Of a DNA stretch of 26,900 bases, positions 25,525-26,900 are shown piece after piece; the stretch's first letter is position 1, and every line of letters begins with the position of its first letter. The position numbers and the translations under genes were made by a program. The DNA is from Kiritimatiellia bacterium. GTDB lineage: Bacteria > Verrucomicrobiota > Kiritimatiellia > RFP12 > UBA1067. The stretch lies in NCBI GenBank assembly GCA_017628165.1, contig JAGBZQ010000040.1, positions 1 to 26,900 of the forward strand. Direction: 5' to 3'. Below the pieces are notes generated by a model. It worked only from the letters and a program-made list of their open reading frames with translations. It was not told the DNA's origin and ran no database searches.

Positions 25525-26468
25525 TGAAACCTATCCTCCGCTCGTTCATTCAAAACGACATCCTCAAAGCGCTTGTTCATATCATCGGCGCGTTCTGCAT
25601 CAATCTTATCTCGCTGGCGTACATCAAGCGTCTCTTCGCCACTGTAAATATCAATCGCGGCGACCATGGCCTCAAGCCTTCTTAGCGTGATTCCATCAAG
25701 CATGGACTCAAGCGCCGCAAGCCTGAGAGGAGAAAGAAGATCAAGAAGTTCACCCGAGGAAAGAAGGCGCGCATTTTTCAAAATTGAAAGCGCTCTGCAC
25801 AGAGCATCCTCGAAATAGCGCACCATATCTTCAAAAAGCCTGACACGCGCATTGCGCTCCTGCCTGACAATCTCATCGCGAAAGCGGAGCGCACGCTCAA
25901 AGTCACCGCAATATTTAAGCCTGTAAATATGGCCGGAATCGAAAATACCGTCAATGGAATAACCAGAAAGCTCCATCCCAAGAGCATGCGCCGAGCGTTT
26001 AACGGCATCAATCTCTCCAATAAGGAAAAGCCCCTCAAGCTGCATTCCTCCAGCTAGAATAAAGGGCTTTTCTATGCCTTTGAGGTTAACCTCCTCTTTA
26101 GGCTCTGGCGCTACAGCCTTGGGCGCGGCAGAATTCGCTGGAGGCTCAAAAGCCTCTATCTCAGGAGCACTGTCCTCTCCCTCTAAATCGCCGGCAGGAC
26201 GAATGCCGGGGAAAGCGCTCTGCACGGCGTTCATAAGCGCCTCTATAAGCTGCGGCGGGGGAGGCTCGCTTCCGCCTATCTGAGTAACAGACATAGAAAG
26301 CCCTGGGGGAAGAAGGGAGCCCTTACGCGTACGCTGGCTCTTCTTCTGGCGGCGCAGCTTCTCATTCTTAGCGCACTCGGTACATACATAAAGCTCATCC
26401 TCCACTCCGTTTACAATCGTAGGGATGGCGGTTTGAGCTTCGTTTTTATGACAAATTTCACACTTCAT
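25521..26468 (-). CDS. McsA-like zinc domain fused to the C-terminal half of an McsB-type arginine kinase
   Basis: The 315-residue protein begins MKCEICHKNEAQ. C3, C6, C29 and C32 form one McsA-type zinc site with the family's NGxExELYVCxECAK pattern. Residues 35-135 are a charged then Pro/Ala-rich linker. Residues 136-300 resemble the McsB C-terminal region by eye: LGMELSGYSIDGIF with McsB LGLVVRGIYGEG, IVRQERNAR with LIEQERSAR, and ALSILKNARLLSSGELLDLL with its counterpart near the McsB C-terminus. The kinase N-domain and the CPTNxGT catalytic loop are absent. The McsB phosphoarginine motif RDxxRA reads RDKIDA (286-291). A UVR-like reading of DFERALRFRDEI is also possible. There is no Shine-Dalgarno; an extended -10 lies 9 nt upstream. 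It overlaps clpC by GTGA. Role inferred: ClpC adaptor. Confidence 0.75.
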   Translation of the reverse strand: MKCEICHKNEAQTAIPTIVNGVEDELYVCTECAKNEKLRRQKKSQRTRKGSLLPPGLSMSVTQIGGSEPPPPQLIEALMNAVQSAFPGIRPAGDLEGEDSAPEIEAFEPPANSAAPKAVAPEPKEEVNLKGIEKPFILAGGMQLEGLFLIGEIDAVKRSAHALGMELSGYSIDGIFDSGHIYRLKYCGDFERALRFRDEIVRQERNARVRLFEDMVRYFEDALCRALSILKNARLLSSGELLDLLSPLRLAALESMLDGITLRRLEAMVAAIDIYSGEETLDVRQRDKIDAERADDMNKRFEDVVLNERAEDRFQ

Positions 26469-26477
26469 TATCGTGTT

Positions 26478-26486
26478 ATTATACCA
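26478..26486 (-). promoter_or_regulatory. Extended -10 promoter of the mcsA-like/clpC operon, leaderless arrangement
   Basis: On the minus strand TGGTATAAT ends 9 nt before the ATG at 26468, so the transcription start should fall within about 3 nt of the start codon. The interval AACACGATA has no Shine-Dalgarno. No CtsR- or HrcA-like operator (tandem heptad or CIRCE) is visible around it. Confidence 0.6.
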
Positions 26487-26530
26487 TAATTCCCTTATCA
26501 TTTCCCCTACTAAACTGCACAAAAACGTCT

Positions 26531-26546
26531 TTCGGAAATAAAAAAA
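26531..26546 (-). terminator. T-tract after 5S rRNA, probable rRNA operon terminator
   Basis: On the minus strand the 5S closing-stem sequence GCCGGC is followed at once by seven T and then ATTTCC. The terminal stem of 5S plus the T-run can act as an intrinsic terminator, a common arrangement at the end of rRNA operons. The next gene has its own promoter at 26478-26486. Confidence 0.45.
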
Positions 26547-26662
26547 GCCGGCGACGTCCTACTCTCGCACGGGCGAGTCCCGCACTACCCTCGGCGATGG
26601 AGAGCTTGACTTCTGTGTTCGGAATGGGAACAGGTATTTCTTCTCCTCTATGGTCACCGGCA
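26547..26662 (-). rRNA. rrf: 5S ribosomal RNA
   Basis: The minus strand reads TGCCGGTGACCATAGAGG at the 5' end, ATACCTGTTCCCATTCCG and GAACACAGAAG in the conserved loop B/C region, and closes with GTCGCCGGC, pairing with the start. The length of about 116 nt is normal. It lies 3' of 23S rRNA on the same strand. Confidence 0.95.
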
Positions 26663-26749
26663 AAAAACCGTTTAGTTGGGAACTTAAGAGAACTGCAACT
26701 TTTCGAGAAGCGAGTCGTAAATGATCTCACTTGAAAGTGAAGTTTTTGT

Positions 26750-26819
26750 TTAGCGGTTAGCTGTTAGTGATTAGCGGTTAGTGACTAACGACTAACTGCT
26801 AACTGCTGACGACTAACTA
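26750..26819. repeat. Mirror-image heptamer array in the 23S-5S spacer
   Basis: Five heptamers of the TTAGNNR type (26750-26784) are followed directly by five of the inverse type CTAACNR, one reading CTGACGA (26785-26819). The 70-bp block is an inverted repeat able to fold into a long hairpin in the pre-rRNA. The units match the array at 1981-2064. The remaining spacer (26663-26749) shows only a small TCACTTGAAAGTGA stem-loop at 26726-26739. Confidence 0.92.
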
Positions 26820-26830
26820 CTTAAGAAATA

Positions 26831-26900
26831 AGCTAAGCCGCACGTCATATTAGTACCGATCAGCTCAACGTATCGCTACGCTTACACCTTCGGCCTATCA
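26831..26900 (-). rRNA. rrl: 23S ribosomal RNA, 3' end (partial)
   Basis: The minus strand from the window edge reads TGATAGGCCGAAGGTGTAAG, then CGATACGTTGAGCTGATCGG, then TACTAATATGACGTGCGGCT. This is the conserved 3' terminus of bacterial 23S rRNA (helix 99-101 region). The exact mature end near 26831 is estimated. The gene continues beyond the right edge. Confidence 0.93.

Noticed and set aside
26479..26730. 83-residue minus-strand ORF
   Set aside because: It reads across the 5S rRNA gene and its T-tract and is a by-product of rRNA sequence.

Overview
The window reads like a chromosomal segment of a fermentative, glycan-degrading bacterium. The family mix (GlcNAc 2-epimerase, sialate-lyase family enzyme, GH78- and GH123-like exported hydrolases, tricorn-type protease, McsA/ClpC) and the base composition fit a PVC-superphylum gut lineage such as Kiritimatiellota, Lentisphaerota or Verrucomicrobiota. 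That placement is inference only. MurE carries the meso-diaminopimelate signature DNPR, and exported proteins have classical signal peptides, so the cell is Gram-negative-like. Nearly all genes lie on the minus strand; polA is the only clear plus-strand gene.

Layout. 1-257: start of an adenine-type DNA methyltransferase running off the left edge, preceded by a 118-nt attC-like foldback (316-433). 258-743: no other gene; holds the foldback, a palindrome, a promoter and GC-rich hairpins. 744-3592: purN, a NanA/DapA-family lyase and an AGE-family epimerase, with twelve tandem heptamers between the last two. 3601-13555: a tight seven-gene minus-strand run in transcription order GHKL ATPase, tricorn-like S41 protease, ACT-domain protein, PFL/UPF0210 protein, an 81-residue ORF, a MurE lacking its N-terminal domain, and a GH78-like rhamnosidase. 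Four junctions have gaps of about 10 bases or none, and three are ATGA overlaps. 13677-16394: polA, interrupted by one in-frame amber codon. 16399-20036: recA, yraN, a 194-residue unknown protein and the ComM/YifB ATPase, in reverse order of transcription. 20037-20331: repeats. 20332-26468: a McsA-like protein fused to the C-terminal half of an McsB-type arginine kinase, then clpC, an exported EEP-family hydrolase and a GH123-like enzyme. 26547-26900: 5S rRNA and the 3' end of 23S rRNA, with a mirror-image heptamer array between them.

How the genes fit together. NanA-like lyase, AGE-like epimerase, GH123-like hexosaminidase and GH78-like rhamnosidase suggest use of host or plant glycans. recA, comM, yraN and polA form a DNA repair and transformation neighbourhood. 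The McsA/ClpC block is a stress proteolysis module in which the arginine kinase seems reduced to a fused non-catalytic half.

Most notable observations: (1) the McsA::McsB C-terminal fusion beside clpC, without the kinase active site; (2) the amber codon in an otherwise intact polA, although TAG ends two other genes here; (3) a MurE apparently split at an ATGA overlap; (4) heptanucleotide arrays at two unrelated loci, one inside the rRNA operon; (5) three genes without a Shine-Dalgarno sequence, each with an extended -10 box (TGnTATAAT) 7-9 nt before ATG, which implies leaderless mRNAs; (6) an attC-like structure before the methyltransferase.
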